64,000 nt of DNA. It comes from Streptomyces sp. RKAG293 (GTDB taxonomy: Bacteria > Actinomycetota > Actinomycetes > Streptomycetales > Streptomycetaceae). The DNA lies in NCBI RefSeq assembly GCF_023701745.1, contig NZ_JAJOZB010000001.1:1-64000 (forward strand), written 5' to 3'. Under the pieces are notes generated by a model that did no database searches, was not told the DNA's origin, and saw nothing but the letters and a program-made list of their open reading frames with translations. Of the stretch, positions 36,137 through 45,387 are shown one piece after another. Position numbers and translations under genes: made by a program. Position 1 is the first letter of the stretch; each line of letters begins with the position of its first letter.

Positions 36137-36457
36137 TAAGGCACAGGTTCATGGCTTCGTTGACGAACATGGTGGGTGTCGTGCAGCCGCAGTGCCCGAA
36201 GCGGTTGCCAGGAATGGGCTCTGGATCTACGCCCGTTCCTCGTAGTCCGTGTTCAGGCAGCTCCACATGACGAGCTGTGTCCCCGGCGGGGAATCCTGCG
36301 CGTCGACGCAGGTGCTGATGGGGGTGGAGACCTTCAGGTGGTAGTAGCCGACCGGGTCGGAAATGTCGGCATGTGCCGACCTGGACAACCCGGTGATGGC
36401 TGCGACGGCCATCATGAGGGACAGCATTGCTCTGAGTATCTTCTGTCGAACTCTCAT
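36137..36457 (-). pseudogene. Ricin-type exported protein, N-terminal part
   Basis: ATG with GGGAG upstream. Signal peptide RAMLSLMMAVAAITGLSRSA, then HADISDPVGYYHLKV and STCVDAQDSPPGTQLVMWSC, the opening of a beta-trefoil. It meets TAG after YEERA, while a neighbouring frame continues with TMFVNEAMNLC to the IS junction. A frameshift had therefore probably occurred besides the IS insertion. Confidence 0.7.
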
Positions 36458-36811
36458 GCAAATCTCCCGACTCCGAGAGTTCTTATGCCGGTGCACGCCG
36501 AATGATCTGCCCTTTTCAGGCATATACCTGGAGCGATCACTGGGATCGACAAGGAGTAGTAGATATAGCGTGACTCCACGGTCTATCAAGACGGAAACGA
36601 TAAATGCATCTCGCTGGTTCGCGCGTGCGCTCGATAACACGATCTACCGGGAGAAGGTGGGGGCAAATTGCGTGGAACTCTGGTCGGATAATGCGGACTT
36701 GCGAAGATGCGTCTCTGTTCCATAACGTGGTGACTCATTCGTCGGAGGCTGTGGCGAACATCATCCGTGAATGATATTTTCCGGATGCTTCATCGACCTC
36801 AGGAGGCCAGA

Positions 36812-37364
36812 ATGGGATTCCGGCGCAAAATGGTTGGCATGGTGCTGCCACTTGCGATGGCGACGGCGATCAGTGTGGGAATGTCGGGAACGGCCCACGG
36901 GTCGATAAATAATTCGGAGGGGTACACGCACCTCCAGGTGGGCGGCTCCGGGCAGTGCCTCATGGACAATCCGGATACCGGGGCCGCCCAGCAGTGGAAG
37001 TGCCTGAACGCTCCCAGCGCCGGGGTGGAGCGAGTTCCCTGTTTCGGTCGCCGGGCAGAGCTACTTCATGCTCGCCAACCATTGGACGACTCAGTGCATG
37101 GCCGTGGCGAGCTGGCCGGACAACGGCACGCCGGTCGTCATGGCGCCCTGCGATGTCAACGACGTGAGGCAGTACTGGCGCTGGGAGCGGATGGCTGCCT
37201 CCGACGATCACATCCGCAGTCTCCAGGGCGCCCTGTGCCTGGACAAGCTCGAGGGCAACAACACCGAGGGCTTGCAGCTGCAAATGTGGTCCTGTGACGA
37301 GATCCAGGGCAATGGCAATCCGTTTCAGGACTACCACTACGAGCAGTTGTGGCATGAGCTCTGA
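36812..37364 (+). pseudogene. Ricin-type exported protein, one-base frameshift
   Basis: ATG with AGGAGG. Signal peptide KMVGMVLPLAMATAISVGMS, then GYTHLQVGGSGQCLMDNPDT and AAQQWKCLNAPSAG. Near 37033 one base shifts the frame, after which EFPVSVAGQSYFMLANHW, TTQCMAVASW, VRQYWRWERM and LCLDKLEGNNTEGLQLQMW continue to an intact end. QxW-type motifs (QQW, QYW) and Cys support a secreted beta-trefoil lectin-like fold. Since everything else is intact, this may be an assembly indel. Confidence 0.65.
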
Positions 37365-37434
37365 TCGGCTGGGCGGCTGCCTCGTGACGCACGGACTGAC
37401 GAGGCCGCACATTGTCGATGTGTGAGACGACGTC

Positions 37435-37479
37435 GGCCGCCGTGGTGCTCCCCTCGGGCGGAGGAGCACCACGGCGGCC
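37435..37479. terminator. 17-bp perfect bidirectional terminator
   Basis: GGCCGCCGTGGTGCTCC and exact complement around an 11-base loop, between the convergent ends of the ricin-type gene and the repeat-protein gene. Confidence 0.85.
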
Positions 37480-37545
37480 GTGGTGTCTGATATGCGGTGG
37501 CCGGTACCTACTCGGGGGAGCAGGTGTTTCGGCAATGGCCTGTGG

Positions 37546-38658
37546 TTACGAGACGGTGTAGAGCGTGGCAATGCTCGGGTTCGTGTTGGCCGCGACCTTG
37601 AGGCCGGTCTCGATCCCCTTCAAGCTGTCGTCGTTCCAGGTCCAGAGGGTACCGGTGTCGGCGTTGACGAAAGCGTCGATCGTGCCGTTGTTGACGGTGG
37701 CTGAGGCGGGGCTGGAGCCCGGTCGCATCTTCAGACCGCTGTCGATGGTGCCGCTGCCCGAGTTCGTCTGGATCAGGTGGCCGTCGCCGGCGTGCTGGAA
37801 CGAGTAGGAGAAGGGAACGCTGGTGTACGGGTTGGCACCGCTGGCCATGTTGGTGCCGGGGGCGACGACGGAGATGCTGGGGATAGCCTTGTCGGTGTTG
37901 TCGATCGCGGTGGCGAAGTTGTTGAGGCCGTGGATCGCTATCCCGAAGTTCGGACCCTTGAAGCTTCCCCCCGGGATGCCGGAGATGGAGGGGCTGGAAC
38001 CGTCCGAGGCCTCCACCACACCGCCGGTGGCGTTGGCCGCGATGTGGCCGCCGCCCGTGGGGCCGCCTTCCCAGACGACGTTGCCCGGCCCCACCCACGT
38101 TACTTCGTAGGTCTGGACGGCGGTCGGAGCGATGGAGGGGCTGGTGCCGGGTGCGATGAACGAGCCAGTGTCGCCGCCGCTGTGGGAGTCGCCCTGGAAG
38201 AGGTGGTTGCCGGGGCCGTTGAAGGCCACCTCGAAGTTCCCGTTGGTAAGGGTGGTGATGGCGGGGCTGGTGTTCGGCTGGATGAAGGATCCGGTGTCAC
38301 GGGGCGCCAGGTCCTGGCCCATCAGCCACAGGTGCTGTGAGTTGGCCTCGCGGAACGCGACCTCCCAGTGTCCGGTCACCAGCAGGCCGGTGATGCTCGG
38401 ACTAGTGCCGGGCGAAACCTGCCGGTGAGTGTCAGTGATCTGGCCGCCAGGCAGACGGATCATCAGATTGCCCGTCTGCCCGTCCGCATAGGCGAGGATC
38501 GCGCTCCCCTGCGGGAAGATATTGAACGCGAAGGCGGCCTGCGGCGAGACCAACGCGCTGGTGACTACCGCCGCCGAGCCGAGGGCTGCGACCAAGGGCG
38601 CCCGGAGCCGGGGTCGACGGGTCTTGGAAGTCTGAGTGGACCTGGATACGAGTCTCAT
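37546..38658 (-). CDS. Exported GTSPSI-repeat protein
   Basis: 370 residues. Signal peptide: basic start, APLVAALGSAAVVTSALVSP, AFA cleavage. Nearly the entire mature protein is repeats of about 43-47 residues: GTSPSITGLLVTGHWEVAF...LWLMGQ, NTSPAITTLTNGNFEVAF...LFQGD, GTSPSIAPTAVQTYEVTWV...VWEGG, and weaker copies to GLKVAANTNPSIATL. About seven units would suit a closed beta-propeller. It has a 170-bp leader with a consensus TGAGCA-N5-TGCTCA box. A decayed paralogue lies at 23.1-23.8 kb. Secreted binding function inferred. Confidence 0.82.
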   Translation of the reverse strand: MRLVSRSTQTSKTRRPRLRAPLVAALGSAAVVTSALVSPQAAFAFNIFPQGSAILAYADGQTGNLMIRLPGGQITDTHRQVSPGTSPSITGLLVTGHWEVAFREANSQHLWLMGQDLAPRDTGSFIQPNTSPAITTLTNGNFEVAFNGPGNHLFQGDSHSGGDTGSFIAPGTSPSIAPTAVQTYEVTWVGPGNVVWEGGPTGGGHIAANATGGVVEASDGSSPSISGIPGGSFKGPNFGIAIHGLNNFATAIDNTDKAIPSISVVAPGTNMASGANPYTSVPFSYSFQHAGDGHLIQTNSGSGTIDSGLKMRPGSSPASATVNNGTIDAFVNADTGTLWTWNDDSLKGIETGLKVAANTNPSIATLYTVS

Positions 38659-39012
38659 CTGCCTTTAACTGTCCTCATCTTTGTCGATGTGCACCACGCA
38701 TCCCGGCCGGGCTGCGCTTGGAACGGTACGGGGAAGAATACGAAGTAGTTCAGTAAAACGCTCACGGGTTTGCTGTGAACATTTTATGAAGACCGGGTGC
38801 ACGAATTATTCACGGCAACGCGAAGAAATGAGCAGCCATTGCTCAGAGGGAGTGGCGGGCGAGTCGCTATTGTTCTTCCCGACGTTTTAATTGAATACCC
38901 GTCAGGTTCTGATCGGCGCGTTCGCGGGGGCCTGCGTGCGCCCGGAGGGGTGCCCCTATGTCTTTCGTCAAGCCTGAGCCGCTGGGTTTGAGGTGATTCT
39001 TCGGTGTCGGGT
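38659..39012. other. Promoter region of repeat protein
   Basis: Contains the 17-bp box at 38829 and a stretch shared with the promoter of the 23.7 kb paralogue (CTTGGAACGGTACGGGGAAGA). No gene is supported here. Confidence 0.5.
38829..38845. promoter_or_regulatory. 17-bp box TGAGCA-N5-TGCTCA
   Basis: Perfectly symmetric 6-bp arms, 171 bp upstream of the repeat-protein start. Confidence 0.65.
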
Positions 39013-39088
39013 TCACGCGGCCAGCTCGACGGTTTTGGGTGTGCGGGGTTCGTAGAAGGTGCCGTTGCGGAGCATGGCGTGCGCGGCG
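39013..39088 (-). pseudogene. IS110 transposase C-terminal tail
   Basis: HAMLRNGTFYEPRTPKTVEL is the usual end of an IS110-family transposase. The rest is gone. It could derive from the same kind of element as the fragment at 19.5 kb, which lacks exactly this end. Confidence 0.65.
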
Positions 39089-39089
39089 G

Positions 39090-39772
39090 CTGCCCGATGG
39101 TGGAGCTGATGACTTTGGTGGAGACCGGCACCCGGCCCGGCTCGCCACCACCTTGACGGATGCCCGCCGCTACCCGGCCTCGGCCGTGGTCGCCCTCCAC
39201 CACCAGCGGTGGGAACACGAGTCCGCATATCCCGAGCTGCGGCACACCCCACTGGCAGGGCCGGGCGACCCCTTCGGCGTCGAGCAGGAGATGTGGGCCA
39301 TGCCCACCCTTCACCAGGCCCTGCGAATGGTCATGGTGGAGGCTGCCGAGTCCCTGCGGGCACCGATCCAGACCGATGCGGTTTCACTATCGCTCTCCAC
39401 ACCGCCCGGGACCTGGTACTCCAGACCGCAGGCATCACCGGCCGCGGGACGCCCGGCGTTATCGGCCGGCGGATCCTGGCCGCGCTCCTCCCGCCCAGGC
39501 GGCCACGCGTCAGCGCCCGCAAGGTCAAGTCGCTGACCTCCCACTACCACGACCGCAAAGACGACGGCCGCCCGGACACCAGCCGCACCGTCACCGGCCT
39601 GGCCATCGCCATCCTCGCACCCGAGCCCGACCTGCCCGCCACCTCGAACGGCGACCGCCAGACCCGCCGGACGACCGCCGCCGCCAACACGTCCTGGACA
39701 ACCTCGAAACAGAACCCGACCGCCACTGGCACCCGCGCGACCTCGGCCGCCACCTCGGCGACGTCACTCTGA
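39090..39772 (+). pseudogene. IS4-like transposase relic
   Basis: VELMTLVETGTR, then after a deletion TLTDARRYPASAVVALHHQR, WEHESAYPELRHTPLAG and PFGVEQEMWAM. In a shifted frame come DRCGFTIALHTARDLVLQTA and GVIGRRILAALLPPRRPRVS. The family's final Glu segment (RWEHE) is visible and the catalytic N-terminal core is missing. Confidence 0.75.
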
Positions 39773-39805
39773 GCACCAAGGGCCGACAACGTCACCGGGC
39801 CTCAG

Positions 39806-40711
39806 ATGACTGGGTTGAAAGGGCTGGACAAGCCGCGGCGGCAGGACAGGCGTTGGACGACGGCATGGAGCCCGGAGCAGATCTCGCACCGGCTCCCAGT
39901 CGACTTCCCCGATGATGAGTCCATGCGCGTCAGCCACGAAGCGGTCTACCAGGCGCTGTTCATCGAAGGCCGTGGCGCGCTCAAGCGGGAACTGGTCATG
40001 TGTCTGCGCACCGGCCCGGCGCTACGGGTGCCCCGTGCACGGTCGCAGGACAAGCCGCAGGGCTATGTCACCGCGGACGTCATCCTCAGCGAACGCTCCG
40101 CCGAGGCCGGGGATCGCGCGGTCTCTGGACACTGGGAAGGCGATTTGATCATCGGGACGGGTCGCTCCGCAATCGGTACGCTCGTCGAGCGCAGCAGCCG
40201 CTCCACGCTCCTGGTGCACCTGCCTCGGCTCGCGGGCTGGGGCGAGAGTCCGCCCGTGCAGAACGTTCCCTCGCTCGATGGCTATGGCGCGATCGCGGTG
40301 AACGCGGCGCTCACCACGTCGATGACGCAGCTGCCCGAGCAGCTACGCAAGACCCTCACCTGGGACAGCGGGAAGGTACTCTCCGGTCATGCCCAGTTCG
40401 CTCTCGATCCTGGAACGAAGGTGGTCCTCGCCGATCCGCACTCGCCCTGGCGACTGACAAACGAGAACACAAACGGGCTGCCGCGTCAGTACTTCCCGAA
40501 GGGCACTGATCTCTCCCGTTTGGTCATCCAGGACCTCGAAGCCGTCGCCGTGGCGATCGACAACCGGCCCCGCAAGGTCCCCAGTTGGCGGACACCGGCC
40601 GAGGTCATCGAAGAGCAGCTACGCTCGCTACGACAGCCCGGTGTTGCAAGACTGGTTGCACACGCCGAGTACACCGGCGGCGAGTTCCGTGTCGAGGTAG
40701 CCAGGTTGTGA
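39806..40711 (+). pseudogene. IS30-family transposase, 5'-truncated
   Basis: Starts within the IS30 HTH region (WSPEQISHRLPVDFPDDESM), then VSHEAVYQALFIEGRGALKR, HWEGDLIIGTGRSAIGTLVE (first Asp), LTWDSGKVLSGHAQF (second Asp, altered from the usual DQG), NENTNGLPRQYFPKGTDLS (Glu) and NRPRKVPSWRTPAEV. The N-terminal DNA-binding part is missing. The end is fused to unrelated codons before the IS3 fragment. Confidence 0.82.
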
Positions 40712-40960
40712 ATCCGGCATTCGGTGGGCCGTGTCGGCTCTTGTTACGATAATGCCGCCGCGGAAAGCTGGTTCGCTCTGTTCAAGGCGGAGATTGGAAC
40801 AACCGAGTGGGAGACCCGCGAGGCCGCCCGCGCCGACGTTTTCCGCTACATCGAGGCCAAGTACAACCGCAGTCGGCTCCGCGGGCATCCCGACGACGGT
40901 AACGTCACCCCGACCCGAGTCAGGTTCCTGCTCAAGCAGAACCTCACTCCGGGAGCCTGA
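40712..40960 (+). pseudogene. IS3-family OrfB C-terminal relic
   Basis: SVGRVGSCYDNAAAESWFAL, FKAEIGTTEWETREAARADV, FRYIEAKYNRSRLRGHP and a VTPTRVRFLL end. This is the last third of an IS3 orfB (DDE region with CYDNA..ES). The upstream parts are replaced by the IS30 relic. Confidence 0.8.
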
Positions 40961-41116
40961 ACACCCCGGGTCCCGCACTGCGCGGGAACTTCACTTGGAC
41001 CACGCCGCGCACGCGGAGATCGGAACCCAGCCGCGGTACACGGAACCACTGTGGAATGACTCGTAGGATACCCCAGTTCGCAATGCGGACGAAATATCGC
41101 AAAAGGCGGAGAGCAC

Positions 41117-41515
41117 ATGACCGGTTTCGACGGACTGGATGAGGCGGCCGCTCGGGCCTTCGCGGCACGGTGGCTGCCTGCCTGGACGGGCAACGATCCC
41201 GAACGGCTCGTCGCGTTCTACGCGGATGACGCCGTGTACCGGGATCCGGCCGTTCCACGAGGCGTCCACGGACGGGGTGAGATCCTCGCCTACTTCCGCC
41301 GACTGCTCGGACGATATCCGGACTGGGTGTGGACCAATACTGGTGTCCGGCCTCTGGAGGGCGGGTTCCTCAACTACTGGCATGCCGCCATCCCGGCGGG
41401 AGACACCGTGGTGGAGTGCGACGGTGTGTGCACGGTCGCACTGCACGGTGGGTTGATCGTCAAGAACGAGGTCTACTTCGACCGGTCAGCGCTGCTCGGA
41501 GCCATGCGGCCTTGA
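41117..41515 (+). CDS. SnoaL/NTF2-like protein
   Basis: 132 residues, the compact NTF2-like fold: N-terminal helix (ARAFAARWLPAWTGNDPERL), VAFYADDAVYRDPAVPRGVH, GRGEILAYFRRLLGRYPDW, then strands GGFLNYWHAAIP, VVECDGVCTVALHG, IVKNEVYFDRSALL. This fold serves as hydrolase, cyclase or binding protein. The residues do not fix which. AGGCGGAGAG-type purine-rich sequence precedes the ATG. Monocistronic; convergent with the kinase gene. Confidence 0.85.
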   Translation: MTGFDGLDEAAARAFAARWLPAWTGNDPERLVAFYADDAVYRDPAVPRGVHGRGEILAYFRRLLGRYPDWVWTNTGVRPLEGGFLNYWHAAIPAGDTVVECDGVCTVALHGGLIVKNEVYFDRSALLGAMRP

Positions 41516-41548
41516 CCCGGAAGCCCGGCGGGGCTCCGTGCTATCGGA

Positions 41549-43267
41549 TCAAGAGCCCCCGCGAGGATGCGTCGACTTCACCTTTCCCGTAGCGCCCGCC
41601 GACAGGTAGCCGCCGCCGTAGGCGTCGGAAAAGTAGATGTTCATGGTTGGGATGCCGTCGAACACGTCGCGGTCGACGGTGATGTAGCGGCTCGTCGGAC
41701 TAGTGACGCCCAAGGTCTTCGCCGCCGTGTCGAACAGGCGTGGAAGGGCATCCCAGTCGAAGCTGTCCAGGCTCTCCGTCGCGTCGCCGGATTGCATGGC
41801 ACCGCCCGGGGAATGCGTGACCTTGCCCGCCCGGAACGTGAAGTCGTCGTACAGCTTCGGGTTGGAGGCGAGCGGCGCCTCGGCGGTGGCGTAGTCGGCG
41901 TAGACGATGAATTCCCTGACCCTGCCGCCGGCGATGAGGGGGCGTATCGCCGCGATCGCCCGGCGTACGCCTGCCGGGGTGAGCAGGCTGTCCGAAGTTG
42001 CGGGGGTCGACAGGACCGGGGTGTCGGTCCCCGGTGTCTGACCGCCGGGGGCGGACGGGATGTCCAGGGCGCTGCTGGTCGCCGGCGTACTGAGCATACG
42101 GGACGGCGGGGTGGCGGCCCTGCCCGCGGGGTGGCCGCCACGGGGTATCAGGACCCAGGCAAGCGCGCCGGCCAGCACGACCACGGCCGCGCACGAGGCG
42201 GAAACTACGGAACGCCGGCGGCGCGCGCTGGGCGCCCAGGTGCCGGTGGAATGCTTCAGCGGTAGACGGCGGGCGGGCGCGCCGGATCGGGCCGGGGGCG
42301 CGGGCGCTGCGGAGGGACCAGGAGCAGCCGAACCGTACGCGCTCGGTGGCCAGGCGCGATGGAACTTCTCTGGCGGAGGCCCGAAAGCGGGGGCCGGGCC
42401 GGCCGGCGGGGCGCTCTCGTGGTGCTCGGCAGCAGCGAGCATACGATCGATCTGCTCGGCGTCGGGGCGTCCTATGGGGTCTTTGACAAGGAGCGCGGTC
42501 AGCAGCGGAGCAAGCGGTCCGCAGCGCTGCGGGGGTGGCAAGGGCTCATCGAGTACCGCGGCAAGAGTGGCGAAGGTGCTGGCGCGGCGCAGCGGGTGAT
42601 GCCCTTCGAGAGCGATGTAGAGGGTCATACCCAGGGACCACAGGTCGGAGGCGGGGTTGCCCTCGTGGCCGCGGATGCGTTCGGGGGCCATGAACTCGGG
42701 GGAACCGACGAGTGCGCCGGTGGCGGTCAGGGCGGTGGAGCCGTGGAGGACTGCGATGCCGAAATCGGTAACGACGGGAGTGCCGTTGGTGCGCAGCAGG
42801 ATGTTGCCGGGTTTGATGTCGCGGTGCTGCACTCCGACGTCGTGCGCCGCACGCAGCGCTGCGAGCACCCCGCGGCCGGTCCGGGCTGCCTCGCGCACAG
42901 TGAGTGGTCCGCGGGCCAGGCGGTCGGCAAGGCTTCCACCGTGGACGAGCTCCATGACGAGCCAGGGGTAGAGGGACGCCGGGGTGTCGATGATGTGGTG
43001 GATGGTCACGACGTTCGGGTGCTGCAGGCGGGCGAGTGCCTGTGCCTCACGCAGCACCCGCTCCCGCATCAACCGCGTCCCGGCTGGGTCGGCTGCCGCC
43101 ATGGCGGGGTCGGGCGGGCGGACCTCCTTGAGCGCGACCTCGCGGTCCAGCACCAAGTCCCGCGCACGCCACACCAACCCCATCCCTCCACCCCCCAACC
43201 GCTCCAGCAACTCGAAGCGGCCGTCAATGGTCCGTGATCCCGCACCCCCATCGTTCATGCTGGCCAT
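41549..43267 (-). CDS. Membrane Ser/Thr protein kinase with outer domain
   Basis: 572 residues. Kinase domain 15-285: GGGGMGLVW glycine loop, VALKE Lys47, HRDIKPGN (148-155), DFG (168-170), APE (194-196). A Pro/Ala-rich linker leads to a single membrane helix (353-374). Outside is a Pro/Ser/Thr stretch and a C-terminal domain of about 155 residues (TPAGVRRAIAAIRPLI, REFIVYADYATAEA, then a Tyr/Ser-rich end) without PASTA repeats. It should sense something outside the cell and phosphorylate Ser/Thr inside. No obvious ribosome-binding site; ATG four codons downstream is an alternative. Confidence 0.92.
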   Translation of the reverse strand: MASMNDGGAGSRTIDGRFELLERLGGGGMGLVWRARDLVLDREVALKEVRPPDPAMAAADPAGTRLMRERVLREAQALARLQHPNVVTIHHIIDTPASLYPWLVMELVHGGSLADRLARGPLTVREAARTGRGVLAALRAAHDVGVQHRDIKPGNILLRTNGTPVVTDFGIAVLHGSTALTATGALVGSPEFMAPERIRGHEGNPASDLWSLGMTLYIALEGHHPLRRASTFATLAAVLDEPLPPPQRCGPLAPLLTALLVKDPIGRPDAEQIDRMLAAAEHHESAPPAGPAPAFGPPPEKFHRAWPPSAYGSAAPGPSAAPAPPARSGAPARRLPLKHSTGTWAPSARRRRSVVSASCAAVVVLAGALAWVLIPRGGHPAGRAATPPSRMLSTPATSSALDIPSAPGGQTPGTDTPVLSTPATSDSLLTPAGVRRAIAAIRPLIAGGRVREFIVYADYATAEAPLASNPKLYDDFTFRAGKVTHSPGGAMQSGDATESLDSFDWDALPRLFDTAAKTLGVTSPTSRYITVDRDVFDGIPTMNIYFSDAYGGGYLSAGATGKVKSTHPRGGS

Positions 43268-43884
43268 CGTAGGAGACCCGCTCGCCAGCCCGGCTGCTGG
43301 TTCGGACGGTCCCGATCATGGCTGCGACTGGTCGCTTTCTGTCGTCCCGTCCTGTCGCGAGCCGATCGCAGGCATCGTGAGCTGGTCTGATCCGTCGTGC
43401 ACAACAGCGGCGCTGCCTGTGCCGGCTGCGGCTGAGCACAGGCAGCCGACGGCGGAGAATTCCTGAGCACAGAAGACACGAGAGAAAATTAAGTAGTAGT
43501 ACTCACGCGCCGTCAGCCGTTTGTCGCTAATTCTATATTTCGCGATCGACGCTGAGGGTAAATCCTCAACCGCCTTGGCAGCCAGGACTGCCGCATCAGC
43601 AATCCTGCGCTTCGCCCTCGGGAGGGGGCCGGCCCGCGCACCGACGATCTTGCCGCGGGCCCGGGGTGCGGGCGGGCGGCCGCCATCGCTCACGCCGGAG
43701 CCGACGGCGGACAATGAAGTAGCGATTGCTCATCAAAGACGGGAATCGGAAAAAGATCATCAGGGGAGCTCACCGCCTCGCTTTCCCCTTCTCGCGGTGT
43801 GGTCAACACCGGGATCGTCGACCGCACCACGTCGCGGCCACGGACCGGGCCTGCTTTCGCACCAGGGTCGGCGAAGGGAATCGG
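43268..43884. other. Intergenic with one consensus box and one weak box
   Basis: Divergent spacer between the kinase and the Cys-rich gene. The consensus-like 17-bp box lies at 43716. A poorer one (TAAGTA-N4-TACTCA) lies at 43492-43507. No coding sequence is supported. Confidence 0.5.
43716..43732. promoter_or_regulatory. 17-bp box GAAGTA-N5-TGCTCA
   Basis: Near-consensus copy 153 bp upstream of the Cys-rich small protein gene. Confidence 0.55.
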
Positions 43885-44085
43885 ATGACGCGGTCGGCGT
43901 CCGTCAGGGGCAGAGCCATGGTCGACGACCAGGACCACCTCGTCGTGTGTGCAACGAGCGCCGCAGCTCATCCGGAGTGCCGTGTCTGCGGTCGGTACGT
44001 CTGCCGAGAGTGCCGTATCAGGCACGCCGTGGTTACTCACTTGTGCGACGGGTGCAACCCGGACGTACACGCGTGCTGCACGTGA
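43885..44085 (+). CDS. Small cysteine-rich, zinc-binding-like protein
   Basis: 66 residues from an ATG with GAAGGGAA upstream. ATG 33 bases downstream, with CAGGGG, is the alternative. Cys/His pattern CRVCGRYVCRECRIRH then HLCDGC and HACC: at least eight Cys plus His in 45 residues, spaced as two CxxC knuckles. This is like B-box or zinc-ribbon modules. It would bind zinc and perhaps protein. I know no family. A 17-bp regulon box precedes it. Confidence 0.55.
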   Translation: MTRSASVRGRAMVDDQDHLVVCATSAAAHPECRVCGRYVCRECRIRHAVVTHLCDGCNPDVHACCT

Positions 44086-44211
44086 TGCGCACCGCAATCC
44101 TCTCGACGGGAATTGCATAGGGCAGCAGGGAGCCCGGCCTCCCGATGGCAGCTAGCGGCGGCTGGCCGGCCGCAAGCGGTCTTGATGGTCTCGCGATACT
44201 CACAGCGGAAA

Positions 44212-44229
44212 TGAGTAGGAAATTACTCA
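44212..44229. promoter_or_regulatory. Box TGAGTA-N6-TACTCA
   Basis: Perfectly symmetric arms but with six instead of five central bases, 104 bp upstream of the next gene. A half-site CTGAGCA follows at about 44238. Confidence 0.55.
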
Positions 44230-44332
44230 GGTCTCACTCCTGAGCAAGCAGTTTGCTGGAGGGAGGCACGAGGGCAGCGAATCGCTGTTTTCATGGCGCC
44301 CTCGGTACCCCCTCCTTTCAACTGGGACAAAC

Positions 44333-44644
44333 ATGATCAAGATGTTCCCCCGCCGACCCCCCGCCAGTCCAGCAGCCACGGGTCCCGCCAAGCACGCCCC
44401 TTATCGGGCCAGGATGATCCTCACCGAGTCCACGATCAGACAGGTCGAGCAAGTTACGAGCCGTGAGTCTCTGGCGAAGCTCGACCATGTGCTGGTGGCT
44501 GTGTCCATGAATTCCGACATCGGTATTCAGGTCCAGGGCGCCAACCGAGCCGTGCGGGAGTACACGGACTCCTTCAGGAATGTGCGCGTCATCTACTACA
44601 TCGTGACCTCTCACACCATCGTGGTGTCCTACATCGAGGTATGA
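44333..44644 (+). CDS. Small protein, RelE/ParE-like C-terminus
   Basis: 103 residues. After a basic Pro-rich start the sequence reads ILTESTIRQVEQVTSRESL, VAVSMNSDIGIQVQGANRAV and a hydrophobic ending RVIYYIVTSHTIVVSYIEV. The last two strands (YYIV...IVVSYIE) resemble RelE/ParE toxins, but the key Arg/His residues are not clear and no antitoxin gene flanks it. I leave it as hypothetical. It has a regulon-type box upstream. Confidence 0.55.
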   Translation: MIKMFPRRPPASPAATGPAKHAPYRARMILTESTIRQVEQVTSRESLAKLDHVLVAVSMNSDIGIQVQGANRAVREYTDSFRNVRVIYYIVTSHTIVVSYIEV

Positions 44645-44825
44645 GGGTGCTGCGCCGCCGCACACCCGGGACCATCCGCGGTCCACCGGCAGGTTGGGCC
44701 CATCAGTGGGTGAGCGTGCGACCCGTCCGTTGCGTACAAACGCAGGGGCAACAGCCTCACGAGAGTCCTCTGCCGTGTCCCGGCCCTCCGGCCTGTCCGG
44801 AGCACTTCCAGGAAAGGGCGTCCCA

Positions 44826-45287
44826 GTGGTCGCGATCCCTCCCCGGGCTGTGAGCACGGCGGATTTCGGTGTGCGGGTACCAGTCGGCGTCTACTGCGAC
44901 GATCTGGACTCGTTCGGCATGCTGCACAACAGCCGCTACGGACGCCTCGTCGAGCGGGCCTGGAACACATACTGGGAGGGCCGTGACCTGACACATGCCG
45001 GAGACGGGGACGCGCCGGGGGACGGACTGAATCTGATCAAGGAGATTCATCTCACCTATGAGGTCGCAGTCACCCGGCCAGGTAACTACACCGTGCACCT
45101 GTGGACAGATCACCTGGACAGCACCACCCTGTCCTACGGATTCCGTTTCTGTTCCACCGACCTGACGACCACATATGCGCATGGAAGCCGCGTCATCGTC
45201 CGCATCGACCCGGGCACTCTGCTTCCGACACCATGGAACGCCTCGACCAGGAGCCTGGCAGCACGGATCCAGCGCATCACGTCCTGA
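44826..45287 (+). CDS. Hotdog-fold acyl-CoA thioesterase-like protein
   Basis: 153 residues from a GTG with GGAAAGGG seven bases before it; upstream codons are not protein-like. The 4HBT pattern is visible: VYCDDLDSFGMLHNSRYGRL with the catalytic-type Asp and the N-S-R-Y helix, then a long hydrophobic helix with W-N-T-Y-W, and strands ending VIVRIDPGTLLPTPWN. Such proteins hydrolyse acyl-CoA or acyl-ACP thioesters in the cytosol. The HD hydrolase gene follows about 100 bases later in the same direction. Confidence 0.82.
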   Translation: MVAIPPRAVSTADFGVRVPVGVYCDDLDSFGMLHNSRYGRLVERAWNTYWEGRDLTHAGDGDAPGDGLNLIKEIHLTYEVAVTRPGNYTVHLWTDHLDSTTLSYGFRFCSTDLTTTYAHGSRVIVRIDPGTLLPTPWNASTRSLAARIQRITS

Positions 45288-45387
45288 AACCGCGCTGATC
45301 ACGTTTCGGGTGTGGGAGCACCGCCAGAACACAGACAACGGACGTCTGCCACGCCCCGCACCGACCTATGCGGCGAAAGTCAGTGAT

